A DNA stretch of 64,000 nucleotides from CBDFLA01 sp965248915 (GCA_965248915.1 OZ252216.1:3162001-3226000), one strand, 5' to 3'. Shown: positions 8,518 to 17,430, numbered from the stretch's first letter. The notes: generated by a model from the sequence alone, not told the origin. A program made the numbers and translations.

Positions 8518-9735
8518 CTAACCGTCGTACCGCGTAAAGGCCAGGGTTCCGTTCGTGCCGCCAAACCCAAAACTATTCGACAAGACACAATTGATATCGG
8601 CATTGTCTTGGCGTTCGCGCGCAATTGGCATGTCTGCCATTTCCGGATCGAGTTCTTCGATGTGCGCAGATTCGCAAACGAAATTGTTGCTCATCATCAA
8701 GATCGAGTAGATTGCCTCTTGGACCCCTGCTGCGCCGAGCGAATGTCCGGTCAGAGATTTTGTTGAGCTGAAGGGCGGGCACTTGTCACCAAAGACTTCT
8801 CTGAGCGCGCCAACTTCCTTCTGGTCGCCGACTGGCGTCCCCGTGCCGTGCGGATTGATGTAGTCAACCGGTTGGTCGACTGTATCGAGTGCCAGTTTCA
8901 TGCACCGGACCGCGCCCTCGCCGGACAATTGCACCATGTCGAAGCCATCAGATGTTGCGCCGTAACCAGACAGTTCACAGTAGATTTTGGCGCCCCGTGC
9001 TTTGGCGTGCTCAAGCTCTTCCAAAACCAACATGCCAGCGCCACCGGCGATCACAAAGCCATCGCGATTTTTGTCGTAAGCGCGGCTGGCAGTGGCCGGC
9101 GTATCATTGTATTTGGTCGACATGGCGCCCATGGCGTCAAACAAGACCGAAAGCGTCCAATCCAAGTCTTCACAGCCGCCAGCAAACATAACGTCCTGTT
9201 TGCCCCACTGGATCATCTCCGCTGCGTTGCCGATGCAATGTGTAGAGGTCGCACACGCCGATGAGATCGAGTAGTTGTGGCCTTTGATTTTGAAAAGCGT
9301 TGCGAGATTGGCCGAGTTGCCTGAGCACATGGCTTTTGGCACAGCAAATGGCCCAACGAATTTTGGCTTTTTGTTTCTGGTCGTGTCGGCGGCGGCGACA
9401 ATGTCGCGTGTCGACGGACCGCCAGAGCCGATAATCAAACCGGTCTTCGGATTGACGATATCTCCTTCTTCGAGACCAGAGTCTTGAATAGCCTGTTCCA
9501 TGGCAATGTAGTTCCAGGCGGTCCCTTCGCCCATAAAACGCCGCGTTCTTTTGTCGACATGTTCTTTGAGATCAAGCTTGGGAGCGCCATGCACATGGCA
9601 ACGAAATCCGAGCTCTTCATATTTGTCCGCTTTGACGATGCCTGATTTTGCCTCTCTCAGAGAGGCCAATACTTCCTGGGTGTTGTTCCCAATTGAAGAA
9701 ACGATACCCATTCCAGTTACGACAACGCGCCTCAT
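8518..9735 (-). CDS. fabB: Beta-ketoacyl-ACP synthase I
   Basis: Condensing enzyme needed with FabA for unsaturated fatty acid synthesis. About 405 aa with the thiolase-fold triad: Cys161 in SSACATSTHCIG, His296 in INPHGTGTPVGD and His331 in LTGHSLGAAG, plus the C-terminal NSFGFGGTNGTL loop. ATG 9735 has AAGGAG eight bases upstream; a TTG two codons earlier is less likely. Placed between fabA and fabI on the same strand, the typical alphaproteobacterial order. Confidence 0.96.
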   Translation of the reverse strand: MRRVVVTGMGIVSSIGNNTQEVLASLREAKSGIVKADKYEELGFRCHVHGAPKLDLKEHVDKRTRRFMGEGTAWNYIAMEQAIQDSGLEEGDIVNPKTGLIIGSGGPSTRDIVAAADTTRNKKPKFVGPFAVPKAMCSGNSANLATLFKIKGHNYSISSACATSTHCIGNAAEMIQWGKQDVMFAGGCEDLDWTLSVLFDAMGAMSTKYNDTPATASRAYDKNRDGFVIAGGAGMLVLEELEHAKARGAKIYCELSGYGATSDGFDMVQLSGEGAVRCMKLALDTVDQPVDYINPHGTGTPVGDQKEVGALREVFGDKCPPFSSTKSLTGHSLGAAGVQEAIYSILMMSNNFVCESAHIEELDPEMADMPIARERQDNADINCVLSNSFGFGGTNGTLAFTRYDG

Positions 9736-9892
9736 CGCCAATCTCCTTTTGCAGCAAAGCCAGTCCAGCGGATTATTGCTGGAATTGGTGGCTCGCCCCC
9801 GCTAGCCCATTGCCTCAAGCCAGTTCTCTTCAAAACATACCAGATTCGCAAAGTTGCATTGCCAACAAAATCGCTAGCGATCGCGGCAAGCC

Positions 9893-10414
9893 TTACGAAG
9901 TAAACGCCCCGACTTTCAAATTCTTGGTGGTGTAGATAGGTTCCCCATCCGCCAGAACTGTGCCGTCCGCGATCCCCAACACTAGTTTGCGCATGATCAG
10001 GCGGCGCATGTGGATGTGATAGGTGATCTTCTTGATGGTTGGCTCGACCATGCCAGTGAACTTAACCTCGCCAACGCCCAAAGCTCGGCCTTTGCCTTTT
10101 GCGCCCATCCAGCCGAGGAAGAACCCAAGGGTCTGCCACAGACCATCAAGGCCCAAGCACCCCGGCATGACAGGGTCGCCTTTGAAATGGCATTCGAAGA
10201 ACCAGCGGTCTGGGTTGATATCATATTCAGCAATGATCTCGCCCTTACCATTATCGCCGCCCGTATCACTAATATGTGTAATACGGTCGAGCATAAGCAT
10301 CGGCGGTAATGGTAATTGCGCATTGCCTGCGCCAAACATCACACCATTACTGCAGGTCAGGAGATCTTCATAGGAGTAGCTTGACTGTCTTTCGTGAATA
10401 ACATCGTCGGACAT
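9893..10414 (-). CDS. fabA: 3-hydroxydecanoyl-ACP dehydratase/isomerase
   Basis: Bifunctional enzyme that dehydrates 3-hydroxydecanoyl-ACP and isomerises the trans-2 to the cis-3 product, the branch point for unsaturated fatty acids. 173 aa hot-dog fold with catalytic His76 (WFFECHFKGDPVMPG) and Asp90 (CLGLDGLWQ). ATG 10414 (MSDDVIHERQ) follows AGAGAG; the open frame continues upstream for 55 codons but these do not look like FabA and would run into the irr promoter. First gene of fabA-fabB-fabI and divergent from irr. Confidence 0.95.
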   Translation of the reverse strand: MSDDVIHERQSSYSYEDLLTCSNGVMFGAGNAQLPLPPMLMLDRITHISDTGGDNGKGEIIAEYDINPDRWFFECHFKGDPVMPGCLGLDGLWQTLGFFLGWMGAKGKGRALGVGEVKFTGMVEPTIKKITYHIHMRRLIMRKLVLGIADGTVLADGEPIYTTKNLKVGAFTS

Positions 10415-10717
10415 TCTGGTCTCTCTTGTTGTTCCAATCGCCGGGTATTGCTTTCCGCTTCCCAGCTCCTCCCAAATTTTACGACCGGGCTGTGCTGGAC
10501 AATGTGTCCTACAATTGCTCAATGCCGCTTGACTTTCCAGGCGAAGAAACCAAATCCATTGCCGTGGAAACCCGCGCAAAGACTAGATTTCAGCCATTTA
10601 CGTTGTTTCCAACTAGCATGATTAGCGCTCGCGCGACAACACTTACCTCAGCCCCGTTCCGGGCCGTTTGTCACATCAAGCGACACACAGGTCGCGAAAC
10701 CGGCTCTTTTGTGCTAA

Positions 10718-11173
10718 ATGCTAGAGCCAGATGTTAAAACACAGGTAGAGACGATGATTGAAATGGGCACCTATTCTGAAGCGTTAGCTCTACTTAGAAA
10801 GGCGGAACTCCGCCCCACTCGCCAACGTCTTGCACTCTGTAACTTGTTGTTTCAGGACGGTAATCGCCACGTCACCGCAGAGATCCTTCATGCTGAAGCG
10901 ACCCACGAAGGCGTGGGGGTCTCTCTCGCCACGGTTTACAACACGCTGCATCAATTCACCGAAGTTGGTCTCTTGCGCCAAATTGTGGTCGATGGATCTC
11001 GAACCTATTTCGACACCAATACCAGCGGTCATCATCACTTCTTCTTGGAGGGCGAGAACAAACTCATCGACATTCCTGACGACGGCATCGATGTTTCGCA
11101 AATTCCTGCTCCCCCGGATGGAACCGAAATCGCTCATGTCGAGGTTGTGGTTCGGGTCAAGTCAATTTCGTAA
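10718..11173 (+). CDS. irr: Iron response regulator Irr (Fur family)
   Basis: 151-aa Fur-family repressor. The winged helix is visible (RPTRQRLALCNLLF, then VSLATVYNTLHQFTEVGLLRQ) followed by the Irr-type segment TYFDTNTSGHHHFFLEGENKLIDIP with His105-His107, the histidine cluster that binds heme in rhizobial Irr. The N-terminal CxxCxP-type heme regulatory motif of Bradyrhizobium is absent. Irr senses heme biosynthesis status and acts at ICE boxes. The position divergent from fabA is the usual one in this group. An in-frame ATG at 10754 is an alternative start. Confidence 0.9.
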   Translation: MLEPDVKTQVETMIEMGTYSEALALLRKAELRPTRQRLALCNLLFQDGNRHVTAEILHAEATHEGVGVSLATVYNTLHQFTEVGLLRQIVVDGSRTYFDTNTSGHHHFFLEGENKLIDIPDDGIDVSQIPAPPDGTEIAHVEVVVRVKSIS

Positions 11174-11209
11174 GTTTCTTACTGGATTTCAAATAATTAC
11201 AGCCTAGAT

Positions 11210-11236
11210 TAGAAGTATTCTACTTTCTAATTGACA
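11210..11236 (+). promoter_or_regulatory. Irr-type (ICE-like) inverted repeat and -35 element before rubrerythrin
   Basis: TTAGAAGTATTCTA contains the inverted repeat TAGAA-GTA-TTCTA (11210-11222), closely resembling the TTAGAA...TTCTAA iron control element bound by Irr in alphaproteobacteria. A perfect TTGACA lies just downstream (11231-11236) and could be the -35 box; the -10 is not clear. The rubrerythrin start is 140 bases from the repeat. Binding by the neighbouring Irr is inference. Confidence 0.5.
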
Positions 11237-11361
11237 GATGTCATATCCTTATGGTGAAAAGGTTTGGTATCTGAGTGCGCCTCGCGGTTTCGAGTTCAAA
11301 TAGCCCCTTTTTGTCGGTGCGTCCGCGTGTCGAAAACACAAAACGATTGAGGAGACTTCCC

Positions 11362-11781
11362 ATGTCACTAGCGAGTTCAAAAACGCTCGAAAACCTAAAA
11401 GCTGCCTTTGCCGGCGAAAGCCAAGCCAACCGCCGCTACCTCTACTTCGCGCAAAAAGCCGACATTGAAGGATACAATGATGTCGCCACAGTTTTCCGTT
11501 CCACCGCCGAAGGCGAAACCGGCCACGCCCATGGTCATCTCGAATACATGGAAGAAGTTGGCGATCCAGCGACAGGGGAGCCGATTGGCCCCACGTCTGC
11601 AAATCTCAAAGCAGCCATTGCCGGTGAAACCCACGAATACACGGACATGTATCCAGGCATGGCCAAGACAGCCCGGGATGAAGGTTTCGACGAAATCGCC
11701 GATTGGTTTGAGACCCTGGCTAAGGCTGAAAAATCGCACGCGGGTCGTTTCCAAAAGGCGCTCGACACCCTCGACGGTTAA
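11362..11781 (+). CDS. Rubrerythrin-like diiron protein without rubredoxin domain
   Basis: 139 aa ferritin-like four-helix protein, short for a rubrerythrin because the C-terminal rubredoxin [Fe(SCys)4] domain is missing and there is no Cys at all. Diiron ligands expected from the family are present: Glu19 (FAGESQANRRY), Glu52 and His55 (AEGETGHAHGH), Glu89 and Glu92 (AIAGETHEYTDMY), Glu123 and His126 (AKAEKSHAGRF). Likely role is peroxide reduction or iron-linked stress defence, with an external electron donor. ATG 11362 has GAGGAG upstream. It lies after irr and before an Fe-S oxidoreductase and a DUF3501 protein, all on the plus strand. Confidence 0.88.
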   Translation: MSLASSKTLENLKAAFAGESQANRRYLYFAQKADIEGYNDVATVFRSTAEGETGHAHGHLEYMEEVGDPATGEPIGPTSANLKAAIAGETHEYTDMYPGMAKTARDEGFDEIADWFETLAKAEKSHAGRFQKALDTLDG

Positions 11782-11815
11782 AGCCGTTCCAGGCCCAATT
11801 TTCGTAAGGCACAGG

Positions 11816-11852
11816 CCGCGCCGTCTTTCCCGATTGGCGCGGTCTCATTTTT
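11816..11852 (+). terminator. Hairpin with T-rich tail between rubrerythrin and Fe-S gene
   Basis: CCGCGCC (11816-11822) pairs with GGCGCGG (11836-11842) around a 13-base loop, followed by TCTCATTTTT. It lies within the 81-base gap and ends 10 bases before the next ATG, so it could be a partial terminator or attenuator that lowers expression of the downstream genes. Confidence 0.45.
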
Positions 11853-11862
11853 GGAGAGCTAG

Positions 11863-13206
11863 ATGAAGGAAGGCAGTCTTGAGGCGCCAACCCGCCATCC
11901 CATCGACTGGAAGAGCCCGGATTTTTTTGATGCCGCCGCCATAGATGAAGAACTCCGGCGCGTTTTTGACATCTGTCATGGGTGCCGCCGTTGTTTCAAT
12001 CTGTGCGATGCATTTCCACGACTGTTTGATCTGATCGACGAATCCGAGACCGGCGAACTAGACTCTGTTGATAGCAAAGACTTCAAACCAGCCACTGACG
12101 CCTGCACATTTTGCGACATGTGTTTCATGACCAAGTGTCCTTATGTGCCGCCCCATGAATTCAATCTCGATTTCCCTCACCTCATGTTGAGGGTGAGAGC
12201 GGCTGAGCGCAAAGCTGGCGAGACCAGTCGCACCCAAGCGCAACTGGCCGAAATGGATCGCAACGGTAAACTGGCTGGCAGCATTGCCCCGCTCTTCAAT
12301 TGGGCCTCAAAAAGTGACAACAAGCTAACTAGACCCCTCATGGAAAAAATGACGGGCATCGACGCCAAAGTAGATCTACCGCAATTTCATGGGGACACGT
12401 TTCTCAAAGGGGTAGCCAAAAAAGACTATCAAGCAAATCCACACGCGCCCGCTTATGGGCGCAAAGCGATCGTCTATGCCACTTGCTTTGTGAATTACAA
12501 CAAGCCGTCCATCGGACACGCCACCATGAGCGTCTTGGCCCACAATGGTGTCGATGCCGAAGTGGTTTACCCCGCTTGTTGCGGCATGCCGTTTTTGGAG
12601 CAAGGCAACTTGGAACGTGTCGCCGCGCAAGCCGAAAAAGTGTCAAAGGAACTGAGGCCCTACGTGGACCAAGGCCTACCGATCATCACACTCACCGCGA
12701 GCTGCGGTTTGATGTTCAAAACCGAATGGCCTCTCATCGTGCCCGACAATGAAGATGTTCAGGCATTGGCCGCTGCAACGGTCGATGTTGACGAATATCT
12801 CGTTGACATCGCCAAGTCGGAGGGCCTGACGCAAGGCATGAAACCGCTCGACGGCGGCGTTTCCGTTCACTTGGCTTGCCATGCACGGGCACAAAACATT
12901 GGGCCAAAGGGTGCCGAACTTCTTCGATTTGTGCCAGAGACGGAAGTAGATGTGATTGAGCGCTGCGCCGGTCATGGCGGCACTTTCGGCGTCATGAAAG
13001 AAACCCATGATGTGGCGATGAAAGTTGGCAAGACCGCCATGCGCACAGTGGTTCGGAATGGTAAATCCCACGTGGCCTCTGAATGTCCGTTGGCGGTGAA
13101 GCATCTGATGCAAGGCATCGAGGAGATGGCCGAGGAAAGCGAGCGCCCCAGTGGCCCCTATCACCCTGTCGAACTGTTGGCAAAGGCCTACGGCATTTTG
13201 GATTGA
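11863..13206 (+). CDS. GlpC/HdrD-like iron-sulfur oxidoreductase subunit
   Basis: 447-aa soluble protein. N-terminal pair of [4Fe-4S] motifs: Cys38, 41, 44, 48 (CHGCRRCFNLC) and Cys81, 84, 87, 92 (CTFCDMCFMTKC). The C-terminal half has two CCG-type cysteine-rich domains as in GlpC and heterodisulfide reductase HdrD/B: YATCFVNYN with YPACCGMPF, and LACHARAQN with ERCAGHGG. It should carry electrons to an unknown acceptor. GGAGAGCTAG precedes the ATG. The setting between rubrerythrin and a DUF3501 protein, a combination I recall from other proteobacteria, suggests it feeds electrons to the rubrerythrin; that is inference. Confidence 0.85.
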   Translation: MKEGSLEAPTRHPIDWKSPDFFDAAAIDEELRRVFDICHGCRRCFNLCDAFPRLFDLIDESETGELDSVDSKDFKPATDACTFCDMCFMTKCPYVPPHEFNLDFPHLMLRVRAAERKAGETSRTQAQLAEMDRNGKLAGSIAPLFNWASKSDNKLTRPLMEKMTGIDAKVDLPQFHGDTFLKGVAKKDYQANPHAPAYGRKAIVYATCFVNYNKPSIGHATMSVLAHNGVDAEVVYPACCGMPFLEQGNLERVAAQAEKVSKELRPYVDQGLPIITLTASCGLMFKTEWPLIVPDNEDVQALAAATVDVDEYLVDIAKSEGLTQGMKPLDGGVSVHLACHARAQNIGPKGAELLRFVPETEVDVIERCAGHGGTFGVMKETHDVAMKVGKTAMRTVVRNGKSHVASECPLAVKHLMQGIEEMAEESERPSGPYHPVELLAKAYGILD

Positions 13207-13241
13207 TCGAGAAAAGCTGCAAAAGAAATCAGGAATGTGAG

Positions 13242-13835
13242 ATGACCCAATCCGCAAAAACAATCACACACGATGACATCCTTGACCTTGAAGAGTTTGA
13301 AGCGGTGCGCAAGCAGCGCCGCGACGACATCCTGCCGCTTAAACGCCTTCGACGCGTAGCGCTTGGTCCAGACGCCATGCTCTACTTTGAGAGCTATGCC
13401 ACCATGTGGCTGCAAATTCATGAGATGCTGCGCATTGAAAAAGGTGGCGACGAGCAGATTGAAGATGAACTGAGCGCTTACAATCCCCTCATTCCAAATG
13501 GGCAGGAACTTGTCGCAACACTGATGTTCGAGATCAACGATGAGGATCGTCGTAATCGCGTCTTGAGAACGCTGACCGATGTTGAGTTGAAGACGTATTT
13601 GCAAGTCGGCGAGAGCAAATCCTATGCAGTGCCGGAACAAGACGTGGAGCGAACGACCGCCGACGGGAAGACTTCCTCAGTGCATTTTCTGCATTTCCCG
13701 CTGACGACCGAACTAAGAGATCAGTTCAAGAAGGGCGATGTGGAAATCAAGACCGGATGCGATCACGAAAACTATGGCCACATCGCTGTTATCAACAAAG
13801 CCACAAGAACAGAACTCGCAAAGGATTTGGATTGA
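13242..13835 (+). CDS. DUF3501 family protein
   Basis: 197 aa, no signal peptide, acidic. The sequence has the DUF3501 features: an N-terminal segment ITHDDILDLEEFEAVRKQRR, then RRVALGPDAMLYFESYATMW and LQIHEMLRIEKGG, YNPLIPNGQELVATLMFEI, and a C-terminal FLHFPLTTELRDQF. Function unknown. It begins 35 bases after the Fe-S gene, with AGGAATGTGAG before the ATG, so the two are probably co-transcribed. The strict association with a GlpC-like protein and rubrerythrin argues for a role in the same redox unit. Confidence 0.8.
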   Translation: MTQSAKTITHDDILDLEEFEAVRKQRRDDILPLKRLRRVALGPDAMLYFESYATMWLQIHEMLRIEKGGDEQIEDELSAYNPLIPNGQELVATLMFEINDEDRRNRVLRTLTDVELKTYLQVGESKSYAVPEQDVERTTADGKTSSVHFLHFPLTTELRDQFKKGDVEIKTGCDHENYGHIAVINKATRTELAKDLD

Positions 13836-13839
13836 TCAA

Positions 13840-14433
13840 TTAGTCCTTGAATTCGTCTGGGTAAAGGCCCCACAGGGCGCTTCGATCAACCCAGCCTTTG
13901 ATTCCATCAATCTCGATACGGCATTGCGCTTCAGAACAGTTTCTAACGCGGACGATGACCTCAGGATCTAGATAGGCCAAGACATCGTTCTTGCCGTCGC
14001 TCTGCTTGCGCCAGACCGTGACCTGTCGGTCTTTCACTATCGCCGTTCGTCGACCATCGACGAGCGCATGATAAACCCACGCTTCATCGCCACCGCGATC
14101 CCGAATCCGTCGCCAGTTGTTATGCTCTGCAGTAATCTCGACCGGCAATCCCGCCCGTAAGTAGACCCAGTGAACAGGATAGTTGGGTCCGGGTCCAACC
14201 CGCGCATTGGCGGGAGACTTTTTGAGGCTCACGAACCTGGGAATAGGAAGGCCGGTAACACGCCCCACGGCATCTTGGGGTTCGGTAATTTCTGAGGGCG
14301 CCTCTGCCCGTTCATTTTCCTGTGCGGCGGCGGGGATTGCCGCAAGTAACCAAACAACAGCCAACGACATGAGCTTAGCCAAACGGCCTCTCCCTGGCCA
14401 ACGCAGAAGTTTTCTTACCGCAGGTTCGCCCAA
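13840..14433 (-). CDS. Exported bacterial SH3-domain protein
   Basis: 197 aa with a signal peptide (LMSLAVVWLLAAIPAAAQ) followed by a short acidic linker and two SH3b-like repeats (PRFVSLKKSPANARVGPGPN...WVYLRAGLPVEI and ...VTVWRKQSDGKNDVLAYLDPEVIVRV with a final GWVDRSALWGLYP). Such domains bind peptidoglycan or mediate protein contacts in the periplasm. It is divergent from the hydroxyacid dehydrogenase and convergent with the DUF3501 gene, the stops being four bases apart. An internal ATG at MSLAVVW (residue 22) is a possible start. Confidence 0.82.
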   Translation of the reverse strand: MGEPAVRKLLRWPGRGRLAKLMSLAVVWLLAAIPAAAQENERAEAPSEITEPQDAVGRVTGLPIPRFVSLKKSPANARVGPGPNYPVHWVYLRAGLPVEITAEHNNWRRIRDRGGDEAWVYHALVDGRRTAIVKDRQVTVWRKQSDGKNDVLAYLDPEVIVRVRNCSEAQCRIEIDGIKGWVDRSALWGLYPDEFKD

Positions 14434-14677
14434 TTGTCCGTAACCCTTTGAAATACAGGAACAAATCGTGAATTTAGATGAAGTCCCTCAGTATGGCCAA
14501 TCCGGTTGCCTAAGGTCAAGCGGGAGCCGCCATCATAAATTCTCAAAGTGCAGAACGGGCATTGGCGATCGCGCTTTGTTAAAGCGCTCAAGGTCTGCTA
14601 AATCTGCTTGAGTTATGGCTGCGATGGCAGCGTGTGAAAAACAATAATAACGGTCCGCCCCCGAGGAGCCCTTCTCA

Positions 14678-15664
14678 ATGAGTACAGAAAAACCGCTTGT
14701 CGTCGTAACGCGCAAATTGCCGGATGTTATCGAGACGCGCATGCGAGAGTTGTTCGACGCGGAGCTCAATCTGGATGACAAGCCTATGGAGGTCGACGAA
14801 CTTGTGGCGGCGGTTGGGCGCGCTGATGTTTTGGTGCCCACCGTGACCGACCGGATCGACAAACGCATCCTGTCACGCGGCGGTGAAAACTTCCGTCTCA
14901 TCGCAAATTTCGGAGCTGGCGTTGACAACATCGATGTTGAGACCGCTTGGCAACGAGGTGTCACAGTGACAAACACACCTGGCGTCTTAACCGAAGACAC
15001 CGCCGATCTCACCATGGCTCTCATCTTGGCGGTGCCACGGCGGATGACCGAAGGCGCGGAAGTCATGAAGGCGGGCGAGTTTAAGGGTTGGTCGCCGACC
15101 TGGATGATGGGTCACCGTTTAGGCGGCAAACGCCTCGGCATTATTGGCATGGGCCGCATCGGCCAAGCCGTGGCGAGGCGTGCCAAAGCGTTCGGACTGC
15201 AGATCCACTATCACAACCGCAAACGTCTCTCGCCGGATACTGAAAAAGACCTAGAGGCCACCTATTGGGAAAGCCTTGATCAAATGTTGGCGCGGATGGA
15301 TATCATATCCATCAATTGCCCCCACACTCCGGCGACTTTTCACCTTCTCTCTGCGCGGCGTTTGGCGCTGTTGCGACCACACGCTTACATCGTCAACACA
15401 GCCCGCGGCGAGATCATCGATGAGGCCGCCCTTGCACGCATGTTGGAGCAAGGCGAACTTGGCGGCGCCGGATTGGATGTTTTTGAGCACGAACCGGCCG
15501 TCAATCCAAAGCTCTTGGCCATGAAGAATGTGGTGGCGTTGCCGCACATGGGTTCCGGCACGCTTGAGGGGCGCATTGATATGGGCGAAAAGGTCATTAT
15601 CAACATCAAAACGTTTGCTGATGGTCACAAACCGCCGGACCGTGTTATCCCGGCCATGCTGTAG
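14678..15664 (+). CDS. D-2-hydroxyacid dehydrogenase, probable D-glycerate/glyoxylate reductase
   Basis: 328-aa NAD(P)-dependent enzyme. Rossmann motif GIIGMGRIGQAVARRAKAFG; catalytic residues in family positions: Arg in VNTARGEIIDE, Glu in LDVFEHEPAVN, His in LPHMGSGTLEGR. Closest in look to D-glycerate dehydrogenase/glyoxylate reductase (LMMG, GNTPGVLTEDTADLTMALIL). Cytosolic. GAGGAGCCC lies upstream of the ATG. Exact substrate cannot be settled from sequence. Confidence 0.88.
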   Translation: MSTEKPLVVVTRKLPDVIETRMRELFDAELNLDDKPMEVDELVAAVGRADVLVPTVTDRIDKRILSRGGENFRLIANFGAGVDNIDVETAWQRGVTVTNTPGVLTEDTADLTMALILAVPRRMTEGAEVMKAGEFKGWSPTWMMGHRLGGKRLGIIGMGRIGQAVARRAKAFGLQIHYHNRKRLSPDTEKDLEATYWESLDQMLARMDIISINCPHTPATFHLLSARRLALLRPHAYIVNTARGEIIDEAALARMLEQGELGGAGLDVFEHEPAVNPKLLAMKNVVALPHMGSGTLEGRIDMGEKVIINIKTFADGHKPPDRVIPAML

Positions 15665-15679
15665 ACCGCTCCTGTTGGG

Positions 15680-16447
15680 CTATGGCGCGGATGCCATTGA
15701 ACACGCCGGACATTTTGGGTCTTTCCTCAAGTTGACCGTTCGAAAAACCGTATCAAGTGCATCATAGATGAGAAGGCGCCCAGCCATGCTGGTGCCAAGG
15801 CTCAAAACTTCCTTGATCACTTCAAGCCCTTGTAAGGATCCCATCACGCCGGTGAGCGCACCGAGGACGCCAGCCTCTTGGCAGGTTGGCACCGATCCTG
15901 CGGGCGGTGCCTCCGGGACCAAACATCGGTAACACGGAAGTGTGCCCTCATATCCTTTGAAGGTTGCCAACTGACCATCGAATTGCCCCACCGCTGCGGA
16001 GACCAGGGGGCGTTTTGTGCGAAGGCATGCATCATTGACGACAAAGCGGGTCTCAAAAGAATCTGTGCCATCTGCGACAACATCAAAGGTGCTGATAATG
16101 TCATCGGCATTGTCGCTGGTTAGTCGTTCTGAATAAGTCACCACTTTGACGTCAGGATTGATCGCCGAAATCGACTGCTTGGCGCTTTCTGTTTTGGCGG
16201 TGCCGATCCGGTCCGTCGAATGGATAACCTGCCGTTGAAGGTTGGAAAGATCGACACTATCGAAATCGACAATGCCCAAAGTGCCAACACCGGCGGCGGC
16301 AAGGTACATGAGTGCCGGCGCCCCCAATCCTCCGGCACCAACAACCAAAACCTTTGCGCCGAGAAGTTTGGCCTGACCGGGCCCACCGATCTCTCGCAAG
16401 ATGATGTGTCTGGCATATCGATCAAGCTGGTCATCGCTCAGGGCCAT
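15680..16447 (-). CDS. moeB: MoeB/ThiF-type E1-like adenylyltransferase
   Basis: About 255 aa. Adenylates the C-terminal glycine of a ubiquitin-like sulfur carrier (MoaD/ThiS type). Nucleotide site GAGGLGAPALMYLAAAGVG near residue 38, Arg in NLQRQVIHS, two CxxC zinc motifs (PCYRCLVPE and DPKCPACSM), and a candidate catalytic Cys in VPTCQEAGVLG. No C-terminal rhodanese domain, unlike MoeZ/MOCS3. The start MALSDDQLDRYARHI is typical of the family. It follows cysK by 23 bases, so it is probably in the Rrf2-cysK-moeB operon. MoeB versus ThiF cannot be separated by sequence alone. Confidence 0.88.
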   Translation of the reverse strand: MALSDDQLDRYARHIILREIGGPGQAKLLGAKVLVVGAGGLGAPALMYLAAAGVGTLGIVDFDSVDLSNLQRQVIHSTDRIGTAKTESAKQSISAINPDVKVVTYSERLTSDNADDIISTFDVVADGTDSFETRFVVNDACLRTKRPLVSAAVGQFDGQLATFKGYEGTLPCYRCLVPEAPPAGSVPTCQEAGVLGALTGVMGSLQGLEVIKEVLSLGTSMAGRLLIYDALDTVFRTVNLRKDPKCPACSMASAP

Positions 16448-16470
16448 GAGGTCGTGCCTTAGGTTCGGAG

Positions 16471-17430
16471 TTAGATACCGTCGAAAAGCGCTGTGGAAAG
16501 ATAGCGCTCTGCGAAAGAGGGGATGATGGCAACAATCGTTTTGCCTTCCATACCGGGCCTGGAGCCGACCTCGATGGCGGCCGCGATGGCTGCCCCAGAA
16601 GAAATGCCGCACGGCACTCCTTCTTCTTTCGCGACCCTGCGCGCTGTGGCAAAGGCGGTTTCATTTCCGATTGTGATCACATCGTCGATCACGGCACGGT
16701 CCAAGATCTCAGGCACAAACCCAGCGCCGATCCCTTGGATCTTGTGAGGCCCGGGCGCGCCGCCGGAGAGAACCGGACTGTCTTCCGGCTCCACCGCCAC
16801 AATCTGAACTTCCGGCTTTTTCTCTTTCAGCACCTGTCCGATGCCGGTGATGGTGCCTCCCGTTCCGACGCCGGAAATCACCACATCAACTTTGCCGTCG
16901 GTGTCGTTCCAGATTTCTTCCGCCGTGGTGCGGCGATGAATTTCTGGATTGGCCGGATTTTCAAATTGTTGAGGGATCACGGCGTTCGGGATGGATTCGA
17001 GAAGCTCATTGGCGCGAGTGACCGCTCCCTTCATGCCCTTCTCTGCAGCGGTGAGTTCAAGCTCAGCCCCTAGCAGCGCCAACATCTTGCGTCGTTCGGT
17101 CGACATGCTTTCAGGCATCACCAAAATCAGGCGATAGCCCTTTGCTGCAGCCACAAAAGCAAGAGCGATCCCGGTATTTCCAGACGTTGGTTCGACCAAG
17201 ACACTATCTTGCCGCAACAATCCACGCCTCTCTAACCCATCGATCATCGCAACGCCGATCCGATCCTTGACGCTCGCCAGAGGATTGAAGAACTCCAGTT
17301 TCAGCAGAATGTCGGCCTTCACATTGCCGCTGTTCCCCATCGTATGAAGTCGAACCAAGGGTGTATCGCCGATCGTATCGGTGATGTTCTCGTAAATGCG
17401 GCCACGACCGGGTTTGTGAGTCTCTGACAT
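16471..17430 (-). CDS. cysK: Cysteine synthase A (O-acetylserine sulfhydrylase)
   Basis: 319-aa PLP enzyme making cysteine from O-acetylserine and sulfide. Pyridoxal lysine Lys55 in FFNPLASVKDRIG; substrate loop EPTSGNTGIAL; phosphate-binding SGVGTGGTITGIG; C-terminal PCGISSGAAIAAA. The C-terminal end is LSTALFDGI, in place of the usual phosphate. Start ATG 17430 (MSETHKPGRG) follows GTGAGAG. It is placed 19 bases after an Rrf2-family regulator gene and just before moeB, which points to one sulfur-assimilation transcript. Confidence 0.95.
   Translation of the reverse strand: MSETHKPGRGRIYENITDTIGDTPLVRLHTMGNSGNVKADILLKLEFFNPLASVKDRIGVAMIDGLERRGLLRQDSVLVEPTSGNTGIALAFVAAAKGYRLILVMPESMSTERRKMLALLGAELELTAAEKGMKGAVTRANELLESIPNAVIPQQFENPANPEIHRRTTAEEIWNDTDGKVDVVISGVGTGGTITGIGQVLKEKKPEVQIVAVEPEDSPVLSGGAPGPHKIQGIGAGFVPEILDRAVIDDVITIGNETAFATARRVAKEEGVPCGISSGAAIAAAIEVGSRPGMEGKTIVAIIPSFAERYLSTALFDGI

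Noticed and set aside
12676..13263. 195-codon minus-strand frame opposite the Fe-S gene
   Set aside because: Antisense to a clear Fe-S protein with conserved Cys motifs; amino-acid composition is that of a shadow frame.
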